A stretch of 64,000 nucleotides of DNA, taken from contig OZ022241.1 of the NCBI GenBank assembly GCA_963978895.1, forward strand, positions 13,720,856 to 13,784,855. Direction: 5' to 3'. Positions 37,768 to 49,019 of the stretch are shown piece after piece. Source of the DNA: Erpobdella octoculata. Taxonomy: Eukaryota; Annelida; Clitellata; Hirudinida; Erpobdellidae. Position 1 is the stretch's first letter; each line of letters opens with the position of its first letter. The notes under the pieces were generated by a model, which was not told the origin of the DNA, did no database searches, and worked only from the letters and a program-made list of their open reading frames with translations. The position numbers were made by a program, and so were the translations under genes.

Positions 37768-39411
37768 TCTATATATATAAAAGAACATGTCCTGACTGAC
37801 TGACTGACTGACTGACTGACTGACTGACTGACTGACTGACTGACTGACTGACTGACTGACAGATGACTGACTGATAATCAACGCCGAGCTCAAACGCCTC
37901 ATCCTAGGAACGTGAAATTTGGAACTTATATTACTTTTATAGCGTAAACATCCGCTAAAAAAGGATTTTTGAAAATTTTGCTCCTGAGGGGAAAAAACTG
38001 GAAAACAAACTTTTTTCTAAAACAATGTATATCTCGAAAACCAAAAATGAGGAGATTTTGAAATTTGGTATATAGATTCTTTTTGAAGAATAAAAAAATA
38101 CGTGTTTCACCATTTTTTGAAAATTCGGTTTCCCGGACCTCAAATGTGGGTTGGAAAATTGGGTTATTTGGTTTTTAAAGTAGCTTCTACTCAAAAACTG
38201 TTAATGCTACATGAGTAAAAATTAGTATTTAGTTTCTACTCTAAAAATAATGAAATACGTGTTTTAGCATTTTTTGAAAATTTGGTTTCCAGGACTTCAA
38301 ATGTGGGGTGGAAAATAGGGCTAATTGTCTTTTATAGTAACTGCAACTCAAAAACTGTAAATGCTACAAAAGTAAAAATTAGTATTTAGTTTCTTTTCTA
38401 AAAATAAAGATATACGTGCTTCACCATTTTTTACAAATTTGGTTTCCCGGACCTCAAATGTGGGTTGGAAATATGGGTTATTTGGTTTTTAAAGTAGCTT
38501 CTACTCAAAAACTGTTAATGCTACAAAAGTAAAAATTAGTATTTAGTTTCTACTCTAAAAATAATGATATACGGGTTTCACTATTTTTTGAAAATTTGGT
38601 TTTCAGGACCTCAAATGTGGGGTGGAAAATTGGGTTATTTGGTGTTTAAAGTAACTGCTACTCAAAAACTGTAAATGCTACAAAAGTAAAAATTAGTATT
38701 TAGTTTCTACTCTAAAAATAAGGATATATGAAATTTTGGTTTTCATGATCTCAAATGTGGGTTGGAAAAAGGTTTCTTTGGTTTTTAAAGTAACTGCTAC
38801 TCAAAAACTGTGAATGCTACAGATTAGTATTTAGTATTTACTCAAAAAATAATGATATAAGTGTTTCAACATTTTTTAAAAATTTGGTTTCCAGGACCTC
38901 AAATGTGGGGTGGAAATAAGGGTTATTTGATTTCAAAATAACTGCTACTCAAAAACTGTAAGTGCTACAAATGTAAAAATTAGTATTTTGAAGTTTTGTG
39001 CCGGTTAAAAGTAGCTAAGTCCATTTTATCACCGGTTGGGCCAAGCCGTTGTTTTAGAGTCTTCACACGGGCCAGGCCAAACCTTAAATCAAAGTGGGAC
39101 GGGCCGAGGTTTTTCACCAAGTATATAGATATTTTAGTGATTTTAGGGTCTTCAGTTGGGCCGGGCTAAACCTGAAGTCAAGGTGGGACGGGCCGAAGTT
39201 TTTCATCAAGTATATAGAACTTCTAGGCCTGTAAAAATGGGCCGGGCCTAATTCAAACGGGCTGTTCCGGGCCAGGAGTTTAGGTTTTTAAAACGGGCTG
39301 ATCTAAGTTGTCGACGGGCCAAGTCGAGACCTACAAAATTGATCTCTACTATGGATGCACGGTTCAAACTCTCTAATTTCATGCGAGCGAAGCCGCTACG
39401 GGCACTGCTAG
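37768..39411 (+). mobile_element. Complete family B Helitron, second copy
   Basis: It starts TCTATATATATAAAAGAACA after an A and ends GCACTGCTAG before a T. It is 1,644 bp, with an expanded (CTGA)n near the 5' end (37791-37862). The internal order matches 15723-17296 closely, suggesting recent activity. It is non-autonomous. Confidence 0.8.
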
Positions 39412-39536
39412 TTCTATAATATTGGAACATTCCATAGTTTTATTGTTTTCAACTGTTTTATATAGTAAGTTGAACGAAAGCTGACTCTGCTTAAACTTTT
39501 TTGGACCACTCGACATAATAATTTAGTATTATTTCT

Positions 39537-39705
39537 TTTTTTTTATAATAGTTTATAGTCCTTTACACCAAGTGTTTTAAGGCTGAAACGGCTGTGTCAG
39601 AAGCACCTAAGTACTACCAGTCGTGGATCATAATTTGATCCTTTTAACTTTTCCCTCCTCCTTTCTCCAGGCTTGGGACAGGCTTGCAAAAGCAAGGCGG
39701 AGTTG
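39537..39705 (+). repeat. Family D dispersed repeat
   Basis: T-run, AGTTTATAGTCCTTTACACC, AAGGCTGAAACGGCTGTGTC, CAGTCGTGGATCATAATTTG, CTTTTCCCTCCTCCTTTCTC and GGCTTGGGACAGGCTTGC. It is the most complete copy in the window. Confidence 0.7.
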
Positions 39706-40481
39706 TATTATTTCTTTGAAAATCGTTGATTTAGATTACGAATTGTATACTTTTAAAATTAGTGTTATTTATTTTGATTGTATAACACAGTACTAAGGTT
39801 TGCTCTATACTAATAGTGCACGAAAACGCAAAATTTCAGAAATCAAATCGAATCAATATGGCGAGATTTTGATGAAAAGTGAATTTAAACTTGAATTGAC
39901 AGCATCGGTAGAGTAGCGCCATCTTTGGAATGCTATAGAAAATTAGCAATATAGATTATAACGTAGATATATAGACAGCCCCTACTATTAAATGAAAAAT
40001 CCTCGAATTTGCAAAAAATTACATTACATGACTTTGGCTGGTGGGGGGGGATGCATCCCCCTCACCCCCCCCCTGGATCCGTCCTTGTATGTATGTATGT
40101 ATGTATGTATGTATGTATGTATATAGGTATGTTATTTATGCATTGCTACACCATTCATCCGATCATAATGAAATTTTCACATATCCTTGAGAGTCAAGGA
40201 GAATCAAATATAGAAAATTTTTTTTTGAAATCCGTCACAAAATGAGCGGAGCAGAGCGGCTGAGCGAGCGGGAACTATATTTATGTATGTATGTGCGTAT
40301 GTATGTGTATGTATGTATGTATGTGTATGTGTGTCTGTGCTTATGTATGTATGTATGTATGTATGCATGTGTTTTTTACAATATTTCGGCACTAATTGCT
40401 CATTCAAAGTATGTATGTGTGTAAGTATCTATGTATGTATGTATGTATGTATGTATGTATGTATGTATGTATGTATGTATG

Positions 40482-43336
40482 TGTGTGTGTGTTCACTCCT
40501 GAAGAGCTTTTCTGTGGAGGTCATCAGAAGAAAACCCCCCCTCGAGCAAACGTTTCGGCTCTTTAATTTCTTGACGTTCTAAGGGGGGCGAGCCACGTTC
40601 GACGGACGAACGTCCTCCGGCAGAAAATGTTTTTGTTCTTTTCCGACATCGAATTTCTATCATTCCTTGCATCGTGGCAGATATTTGTCATGCAAATAAA
40701 CTCGCGACTTTAGAGAAATTCAGACTATTCAAGTGAGAAAACCTTCGACGACATAACGGCTTCGCTTTCGTAGCGGTACTTAATATCGCCACGTAAACAA
40801 AGACGAAGCAATTCTATTCTTGCGGAGCGGAGAGAGCGGCTTCTAAATTTGGAAAATCTTCTTTTTTCTCTCTTTGAGACCAAATCCAGAATGAAGCCGA
40901 TTCTGCTGCTTCAGAAATCTGTTTAATTGCACGGGTCCGCTCTCTGTTAGACATTCCCAGGGCCCGCAGCAACTTTAGCAAAGATTTACCAACCAAACCG
41001 CGTGCTCCGACTTCAACAGCAAAAAGCTCAGCTCTTGAGCCATTTGCTTCCAAATCCAACATCAATTCTCTGTATCTTTCTAATTTCATGATGTTACTGG
41101 CCTCCATGTTGCTTTCCCAAGGCACTGTCAACTCGATGAGAAGAAATGTCTTGGCCAGACTCGAAAAAACAACTATGTCTGGCCTTTTTCCACTTTCCTT
41201 TATTGAAACTGGGAAGCACTTTTCCGTTTTCAGATCGGCAGAGACCCTCCAGTCGTTCGCCGCATGGAAAACATTCTCTCCTTCCGTGAGGGTTCTTTTT
41301 GGGCGATTTAGCTGCGGCAATCCCTCTCTCAAAAAATAAATCCTCCTCCTAGGTTTCACCTCCATTGAGTTGGCTTTTCGGCAGGCCTCTTTTACAAATC
41401 CCAGCAGCTTTTGGAGAACAAGGTTGTGGCGCCACGTGTATCTACCATGAGAAAGGGAATAGGAGCAGGAGGAAAGAATATGAATCAATGACTGCGACTG
41501 ACCGCAGAGCTGACACTCATCGTTCTCAATTAATTTCCATTTCTTTAAATTGCTGGCTGTTGGCAGCTGATCATACATCGATCTAATGAGGAACGATAGC
41601 CGCACTGGAGCATAGCGCCATATATCTTCCCATGACAGAGACCGCTGAACTGTCTCCTCCCATCTGGTCCAGTCGCCTTGCTGTGACAATTGTGCGCTCT
41701 TCACAACCCTCTCGCTTTCTATCGCTTGCTTTCTGTCCTGAACAATCAAGTCTGATCTTTCCTGAGCGTTTGCCTTGGACCACCAGAGATGGTGGTTCCA
41801 TCCAACACCATGCCGCCCCAACTGAACTGCTCTGGTCCTTTCAGTCCACTGGAGAGAAACCGTGGCATTCTCTATTTCAACCCTAGCATTCCATTTGGTT
41901 CCTGAGATTAGAGTTGGTTTTACCTCAGCGACTCTCTGATCCGTTGAATTATCGAGCATCATCTGAGTTCTCAGTTTGCTGATCTTGAAATCTTCAACAA
42001 AAGACCGCAATGGAAGTTTCAGCTTGGCTGTTTTGCCGTAGAGAGCCACAGACGTCAATCCCGGAGGCAGACCCAACCATTGACGTGTAAAACGAGCTAT
42101 CTTTCTTTCTAGTTTCTCCACAACTTGCAGACCAATTTCATAGACTGTCAAAGGCCAAAGCAGTCTTGGCACTAAAACAAATTGCAAAATCCACACTTTG
42201 AACCTGCTCTGAAGCGGAGCAGCATTAATGCTTTCCATGGAGACAGTTGCCATACGGAGGATAGAAGCACCCTGATCAACGTCATTCAGGGATTTACAAT
42301 ACCATCTACCGAGACTTTTCACTGGTTCGTCGCTCACTGTTGGAATCTTGTTACCATCAACAGAGAAAACGGTGTATTCATCAATTTTACCGCGACGCAG
42401 GGAGAGACTTCTCGATTTAGATGCTTTAAAACTCATTCCGCACCATTTGAGTAGATCGCTGAAGACATCAAGTGTCCGTCTCATTGAAATACACTTATTC
42501 AAACTAATTGTCGTGTCGTCCATGAAAGCTCTCAGAGGTGGCATGAAAATACCTCGGCCGACATAAACATCTTCTACCCTTGCACCAACTGAATTCAGAA
42601 GTAGTTGCATTGCTAGCAAAAATAATATGGGAGAAATAGAGCACCCCATGGCTATACCGACCTGAAGACGAAACCAATCGGTTGAACACGTCTTTGTCGA
42701 TAATCTCAGGTGAAAATCTTGAAAATACTGTCGTAGAATATCCATAACGAACTTTGGAACATGGTGCATCGTCAAAGCTCTCCAAATCAGCTGGTGACGA
42801 ACCGCTCCATAAGCATTTGCAAGATCAAGCCAAACGACGTGCAAACTGAGTCGATTCTGTTTTGCTCTTTTTATAGACTCCCAGATCATGGTAGAATGTT
42901 CGATGCAACCAGGAACACCAGGGATTCCTCCTTTCTGAATTGACTTGTCTATGTAGTCGTTTTGTGTTAGATAGCTCGTCAACCTCTTGGCAAGCACAGC
43001 AAAAAATATTTTTCCTTCAACATTGAGAAGAGAAATTGGTCTGAACTGATTGATGTCGACTGAAACTTTCTCCTTTGGTATAAAAATGCCTTCAGCTTTT
43101 TGCCACTCTTTATCAACAGACCCGGAAGTCCAAGCAGACTTGAGCAATGAGTGTAAAACTTTCAACACACCCGGACATTTTTTATACACCAGGTATGGTA
43201 CACCATTTGGGCCTGGAGCAGATCTATTTCTTGTTTTTCGGAGGAATTGGGATATGTCAAAAATTGAAATTACTCCCTCGTTGAAAGCAACCTTTGGAAG
43301 AGGAATCTCGGGAAGATCTGATCTTTCAGCTAGTTC

Positions 43337-43339
<3 letters not shown>
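40482..43339 (-). mobile_element. 5'-truncated non-LTR retrotransposon with REL endonuclease
   Basis: One uninterrupted minus-strand frame runs from about 43339 to the stop at 40814 (about 840 codons), with no initiating ATG, so the 5' part is missing. Features in order: APGPNG (RT), FRPISLLNVEGKIF, WLDLANAYGAVRH (motif A Asp), GIAMGCSISPILF, AFMDDTT (catalytic DD), the thumb region, a CCHC knuckle (CQLCGQSQSLIHILSSC), then RPDIVV, LIELTVPWE and KLERY, matching the RPD...E and KxxxY motifs of the restriction-like endonuclease of R2/R4/NeSL/Hero-type elements. The 3' UTR is about 40482-40813. The frame is intact and the position inside (TATG)n is precise, so it is probably young. Confidence 0.85.
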
Positions 43340-43368
<29 letters not shown>

Positions 43369-43566
43369 TGTATGTATGTATGTATGTATGTATGTATGTA
43401 TGTATGTAGAATCGGATCTAGGGGGAACTGAGAGCGAAAAAGTGAGCGGGAAAGCGACAGGGAACGGATAACGAACGGGAGCGCAAGCGGGAAGGAAACG
43501 GGAGCGAAAAAGAAACGCATTAGGTAAACCTCTAAAAACCCCGGGCAACGCGGGTGCCCCCACTAG

Positions 43567-44180
43567 TTTTATTATAAAAATCAGCGTTTGGGTTTGTAAA
43601 GCAAAGCAATAAAAATAATAAAGTTTAATTTAATATACTGAAATACATTTAGGTTTTTTACCAATGCTTTTATTAACTCGTCGTCTCTGTTTCTCTGTCT
43701 GTCTGTTTCTCTGTCTGTCTGTTTCTCTGTCTGTTTCAAATCTTGCAATCAATTTTTGAGTCACTTCCTGATGATAGATTTTTTTCAAATTTTGCATACA
43801 TGCTCAAAATAGAAGACAATGCAATATTCAATTATTAGTTTTACAATAAGTCAATTAATTTAGTTAATTTTAATTAATTTCGATATTTCGATATAATTAA
43901 GATATTTCGACTTTAATATAAAATAAGAGTAATATAAGAAAAAATTGATTGCAAAATTTGTGTTTTAATTACATATAAGAGCATTGTTTTTAAAAATTCG
44001 TTTTTAATTTACTTGTTTACTATTTATGTTATTGAATATAGCAGCAATTCAATTTCAATTAATAAATATAAAACACGTCCTAAAAATGCCAAAGACTTAA
44101 ATAAACAGCAACATGTTGACATCACGCACATCTGTTAGTAGATTCTAGATTCTATTCATGGTTGTGCGAACGAATAAATC
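43567..44180. other. Region upstream of LRRC42
   Basis: It contains the family C repeat (43662-44018) and about 160 bp of A+T-rich sequence directly before the LRRC42 start, which must include its 5' UTR. No core promoter motif stands out. Confidence 0.5.
43662..44018 (+). repeat. Family C repeat, right arm of inverted pair
   Basis: ACCAATGCTTTTATTAACTC, a (TCTGTC/TTTCTCTG) stretch, CAATCAATTTTTGAGTCACT, CATGCTCAAAATAGAAGACA and TTCGATATAATTAAGATATT. It is nearly identical to 61680-62043 and inverted relative to 36876-37152. Confidence 0.85.
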
Positions 44181-47100
44181 ATGTTGATGGACACAAGAGA
44201 TCGCAGAGGCATTAAACGAAAAAGAAGCGAAACGGCAGAAGAAGTTCCAGATGCAAATTCTATCGTTACTAAAGCTAGTAAAGTTTCAACCACATCAAGT
44301 GCGCAAATCAAATCGCTCGAAGATCTCAGCTTGGATGCATTGGCATACAATGCCGACAAGTTTGAATCCTTGGTCGGCTTTCCAGAATTAATGGGAGAGA
44401 AAGTGTTTGTTGCTGTGGCCAGGAGTTTAAGCTCAAAAGACAGAGATGACAGACTCGACATACAAAAAGTGTTAAAAGTCTTTGATGATGCCTATGAAGG
44501 ACTACTACTGTCTGAGCTCACCTTCGACCCAATCACATGGAAAGAAAGTTTACTGCGAATTAAAAAGTAATTCAAAAAATTAAAACTTTTGTTTTTGTTT
44601 TATTTTTTCAAAAAATGATTTGGTTAATCATTTTTTTTCTTAATATTCAGCTCAAGGGCTGTGATGTTTAGGTCGATTGATATTTCTTTGGATACAGTGA
44701 TTGCATTCAAACACTTGATCAAGCTGGATGTGGGAGGATGCTGCCTGGGTGATGATCATTTACTTCTGCAATATATTGCTAACTTATATAAGTTTGTTGA
44801 AACACATTTTAATGTTGTATTCCCCTGTATAATTAGCTTTTATAATTAGTATTTTTTCTGTCTTAAATTCATATACAAACCTAAAACTACCGATCTTATT
44901 AAAGTTTACAAAGATGACTCGGTAGTCTTTCACTTTAAGGCTTAGGTACTTTCATACTGCATTTAATTGGCATAATTTACATAAATTGTATAGAAAATAG
45001 GAAGAATAAATTTAATTCCCTTAAAGTGAAAAATTACCACTGGTTTGATATCCATAATCTCAATTTATCAGACTGGCTCTTCTGTGTTTTTTAGAACTTT
45101 TTATTTGGATCTTATAATTGTATTATTGTTTTCTTGATTGCAATTATATTAGTATTACAAATTATCATTGCTAATTATGAATCTAGCCTTGAAGTTTTGA
45201 ACCTGCGTGACAACGAGTTGACCCAGCAAGCCTTGAGAAAGCTTACTACTGTCATTCAAGTTTTCGGCAGAGGATTGATGAAACTGCAGATTCTTGATTT
45301 ATCGTGTTAGTACATACAATAAGTTATTCTCCTATATTTAAAAGTGAATGTCAAATATTATGCATCCTCCAAATCAAATCAAAGAATCATTTGATTAGGC
45401 GCTCCCTTATCGACAGAGTCCATTACGGGAGCGCCATATACAAACCTAAAACTCATCAAAATGTTAATTTTAATGCTATGTGTTTGAACTTGACTGTCCA
45501 TGAATTGCTTTTATCTTTTTAAAGGTAACTTTTCTATATGAGAATTTGAATTGCAATTTTATATAAGGCAAGAAATTTTGATATGTGATTAATATAAAAG
45601 TCACGAATTGTCACTGACATCAGTATTAGAATAAAGTTTACCTGGATGTCCTTTTCATAAAATGTACTTCATTCATTTTTTTTGCAAATCTAAGAGTGTT
45701 TTATATATTTGCTTGAGTTGCAAACTTCTTGAATATAGAAAACCAGTTACTAATCTTTTACAAATTTAAACTTGTAAAAAGTTGAATTTTTAAAGTTTTG
45801 GTTTAATAAAAATCAAACCCCCCATTTATGACTTTCTCTCATTTCTACCGTTTTTTCGCTTACCTCTCCTTCCGTTTAAGACACCCCTTTTTATGACTGG
45901 ATTATTGGGTCATTTTTAAGGTCGTAAAATGGGAGTATCCACTGTATTTTATTAAGATTTTGTTTTAATAGTTTGAAGAATTTATAGTGAAGTAAGTCCT
46001 ACTAAAGGGCTTCATACACTATTAAGTGTTAGAAGAATTTTTTTTATTTTGGTGAAATAATAATTTTTAATTATATCTGAAGATTTTTATTGAATGAATT
46101 GTTATTATTATCAATATGAATTTTTATTACTATTATATAAAATAACTTTTAAAAAAATGTTCTGCTTGATAAGTTATTTTATGTATTTGTTGAGTAAAAT
46201 TCTTTTATTGCTTCCAGTCAATCCACTAATTGACTCAAAATCGACTACTCAAATTTCAAGGTTGAAGACGCTCAAGGCTTTGAATCTCACGAATACTGGC
46301 TTTAATGTAAATAATGATTTTATTAACTAGAATTTATAATAATAATATTTAATTTTTGAATTTTAATGTCATTCCAATTTAAAGTTTTCATATTAAATTG
46401 TTTATTATATAAATTCCTTAAAAGGGATAGTGAAAAATCAATTTAAATGACATGTATGTTGAATTAAATTTTACTTAATTTCTTATATTTTAAGTAGATC
46501 TTTCAATTAAATGAGTTATGAATAGTTTTTTCTCTAAAATACTTTCAGGAGTCAAATGCTAAAGGATTGATGTTAGCAATGAATTTTATTAACCGGAGTA
46601 TTGAAGAAAGCAAATCCACTTCGCAAACTTTCAGGGTTCTCCAAAACAAGGGATGGGCTTCAAATTTTGTTCATTCTACTCAGGTCCATGCTGTAGAAAT
46701 TGCTTCTAAACCACGAAAGACTGAATACATCGATGACTGTTTTAAACCGACTAATTTTTGTAAGGCATTCTTTTATTTTATGATTATTTTATATTATATG
46801 CTTTTATTAACTTTCACTTGTCCTGATGTCCATGGGATGTACGTGGACGTTTAGAAGCTCAGGATCAGGAGATCATTATAAAATTAACCAATTTAAAAAA
46901 AAAGTTTAATTTAACAAAAATAACTATGAAAAAATTTAAGAAACAAAAATGTAAAAGAACAAATTAAAGAAGCAATGATGACAAACATTTTCATTGTCAT
47001 AGTAACTACAAACATATTTTGTTTACTATTCTTACAGGGTATATTTTTATGATATGATGTCGCTATGAAATTTTTCAGCTACCGTAAAACGGGGTGACTT

Positions 47101-49019
47101 TACCCGTGCGGGTGACTTTGGCCCAGCCTTTAAACGCATAAAAATATATTAAAAAAATTTTTTTTTTAAACTTTCGCTAGGTCACGCCATACATCACTAC
47201 TATGCACACCTTTTTAGCATAATTGTTCATAGAAATATAATTTGTACTTTAAAATATAGGTTGATTTATTTTGGGCCAAAGTCACCCGCACGGGCAAAGT
47301 CACCCCGTTTTACGGTATCTTAAAAGCATGTTTTTAGTTTTTTAATTTAACTTCCGCTGGTTTGTAGCTTATTTTGTTATATACAGCTCAATTAACTTAT
47401 CTGCTTTTTCATGTTTACAGAATAAAAAAGTGTGAGTATTAATTATTACTGAGTAAGGACATATATTAACCCTTGGTGGGCCATGCGGTGCACCCCACAT
47501 ATAAAAAAATAGATGGGGCAATGAAACTAGCAGCTGTAAAAGCCACTAATTTTCTGTAATTTATCACAAGGAAATTTCAGACGCCGACGTGTAATGGTAA
47601 ACGTAAGTTGTCTGATTGAAAGCAAATAATGCCAATGGGGTGTACTTTCACCCCCCTTGGCCAATTATGTTCCAGAAACCAAAATTGTTATCAACTGCTA
47701 TAAAGCAATATTCTCAATTTATTACATACATATATATCTATATGTTTATATATTTGATATATGTTACTCCACATATATATGTCTATGTCTATGGAGAAAA
47801 AAGCTTCGTTGGCCATGTGGGGGTGCCTGTGCACCCCAGAGTTAAAACGTAAGCAAATATTATTCAAGAAACATTTATTGTTTGTTTTTATTTACCAAAA
47901 CTTGTTACACCACATAAAAACATAGCATACCACAATAAATGTTTCTGGAATCAATTTTTTCTTATGTTTTAACTCTGGGGTGCACATACAACGAAGTTTT
48001 TTTTTCTCCACGGCCCTCAAAAGGAGCTTGCTTGTTAAAGCTTGCATGAACATGTTAAAAGTTGAAATATTCAACCATTTTCACTTAAGATATCTTCATA
48101 TCTAGCCTGAAAACAATTCATATATTTTTTTTTAATCCTTTACATTCAATTAAATTTTCAGATTGATTGGACAGAATTTGAATGAACTATAGAATACAAT
48201 CAAATTAAACCTTTAAAAATTACAAATTTTATGTGGAGAAAAAAGCCATCAATTTTTAGTTTATCAAAAGAAAGTGATATTTAATTTTAAATTTGAAAAT
48301 TTATAATAAAAAAATTGTTTATTCTATATTGATTTGAAAGTTTCTTATATTTTCAATCCTCACATACTTCACATATTAAGTATTTAGAAGACTGTGGTCA
48401 ATGTTCTCATATTTTATAGACTTACTATAAAAAAAAAAAATTGTAAAATTTTTGTGCATGTTTAATTAAAAAATAAAGGATTTTAAGAAAAACAAATTTT
48501 TTACAGTTCACTTGTTTTAGTTTATTGTCAAATTGATCTCATAGTTATTTATTCAATTCCAGTTTCAGGTAATATATTACAACAATAATTTATTTGTCCA
48601 ATACATTCTGTTTATATATGTGTGGCTTTCAAGCTATGACCTTATAGTTATAGTGACTTAATGATAAATTCAACAATACTCAATCAAAAACCCATTTTAC
48701 GGACTGCTGACCACCACGGCTGCCGTGTTATGCGAGATTGCTAACATACATACATACATACAAACAGACAAAGGAAATATGTATGTAGACTACTAGTAAC
48801 TCTTAGTGTGGAAACCATTCAATTTTGATTGTTCTATATCATAATTTAATTGATTTATACTTTTGTTTCTAATTAATTAGTTAATGAAAATTAAAATTAT
48901 CATTTGTTTCTTATGCAGATTCCAAACATTTAAACGTACTTCCATGTTTATCAACACAACTTTCGTGTGTAAACAACATAAGAAGCTTGATCCTCACAAC
49001 TCCAGATTTTAATTTATGA
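44181..49019 (+). CDS. LRRC42: Leucine-rich repeat-containing protein 42
   Basis: Six exons join in frame to 348 aa: 44181-44566, 44651-44791, 45187-45305, 46218-46306, 46549-46759 and 48919-49019. The N-terminus has a basic stretch (RRGIKRKRSE) that may be a nuclear signal. The segment SLVGFPELMGEKVF is close to the SLVGFPE...EKLF segment I recall for vertebrate LRRC42. Leucine-rich repeats follow: HLIKLDVGGCCLGDDH, LEVLNLRDNELTQQAL, GLMKLQILDLS plus FNPLI across the exon 3/4 junction, and LKTLKALNLTNTGFN. A conserved GWASNF comes next. The last exon is supported only by phase, an acceptor and an AATAAA at about 49038, so the C-terminus is less certain; vertebrate LRRC42 is longer (about 428 aa). 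The molecular role of LRRC42 is not established. Intron 5 (2.2 kb) holds a MITE and a hairpin. Confidence 0.78.
47080..47317. mobile_element. Palindromic MITE with TACCGTAAAACGGGG ends
   Basis: Inverted arms of about 45 bp: TACCGTAAAACGGGGTGACT on the left and its complement AGTCACCCCGTTTTACGGTA on the right, with a TA at each edge that may be a Tc1/mariner-type target duplication. The element is 238 bp with no ORF and lies in LRRC42 intron 5. Similar ends occur in other animal genomes (recalled). Confidence 0.75.
47831..47983. repeat. Inverted repeat with 50-bp arms
   Basis: Arms 47831-47880 (GCACCCCAGAGTTAAAAC...AAACATTTATTG) and 47933-47983 are reverse complements with a few mismatches, around a 52-bp loop. 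The surrounding 47460-48020 repeats GGTGCACCCC and TGGGGTG motifs and starts near a TTAACCC, so it may be a decayed DNA transposon (piggyBac-like is a guess). Confidence 0.65.

Larger units (their letters stand above)
37189..40087. mobile_element. hAT-like element carrying a Helitron B
   Basis: Ends: CAGGGGCGGATACAG on the left, CTGGATCCGTCCTTG on the right (reverse complement CAAGGACGGATCCAG; 12 of 15 match), each next to a G- or C-run. Flanks are TATGTATG on both sides, an 8-bp duplication typical of hAT but inside a tetranucleotide tract. Without the internal Helitron (37768-39411) it is about 1.25 kb. It has no transposase. It also contains a family D copy and an exon-like open stretch (37605-37757). 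Confidence 0.6.
37153..43566 (+). mobile_element. Family A Helitron broken by two insertions
   Basis: Helitron A sequence starts at about 37153 (AATGAATGTTTGTATATATG, as at 3632), is interrupted at 37189-40087 by a hAT-like element, resumes with the TATG region and leader (GCATTGCTACACCATTCATC at 40140), and continues through TTTCGGCACTAATTGCTCA (40386). It is interrupted again in (TATG)n by the retrotransposon (about 40482-43339) and resumes with TATG, GAATCGGATCTAGG and the G/A-rich block. It ends with a slightly altered hairpin and CTAG at 43563-43566. Removing both insertions leaves an element matching 3614-4279. Confidence 0.75.

Noticed and set aside
37462..37902. 146-codon minus frame as a whole gene
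   Set aside because: The upstream third is (CTGA)n of a Helitron. Only the 37605-37757 part looks exon-like, and it is reported separately at low confidence.
41088..42943. Plus-strand frames of 60-90 codons
   Set aside because: Shadows of the intact minus-strand reverse transcriptase frame.
46760..46960. Alternative last exon of LRRC42 directly after exon 5
   Set aside because: Reading through exon 5 stops soon in low-complexity sequence. The exon at 48919 has an acceptor, correct phase and a poly(A) signal, although transcript data are needed.
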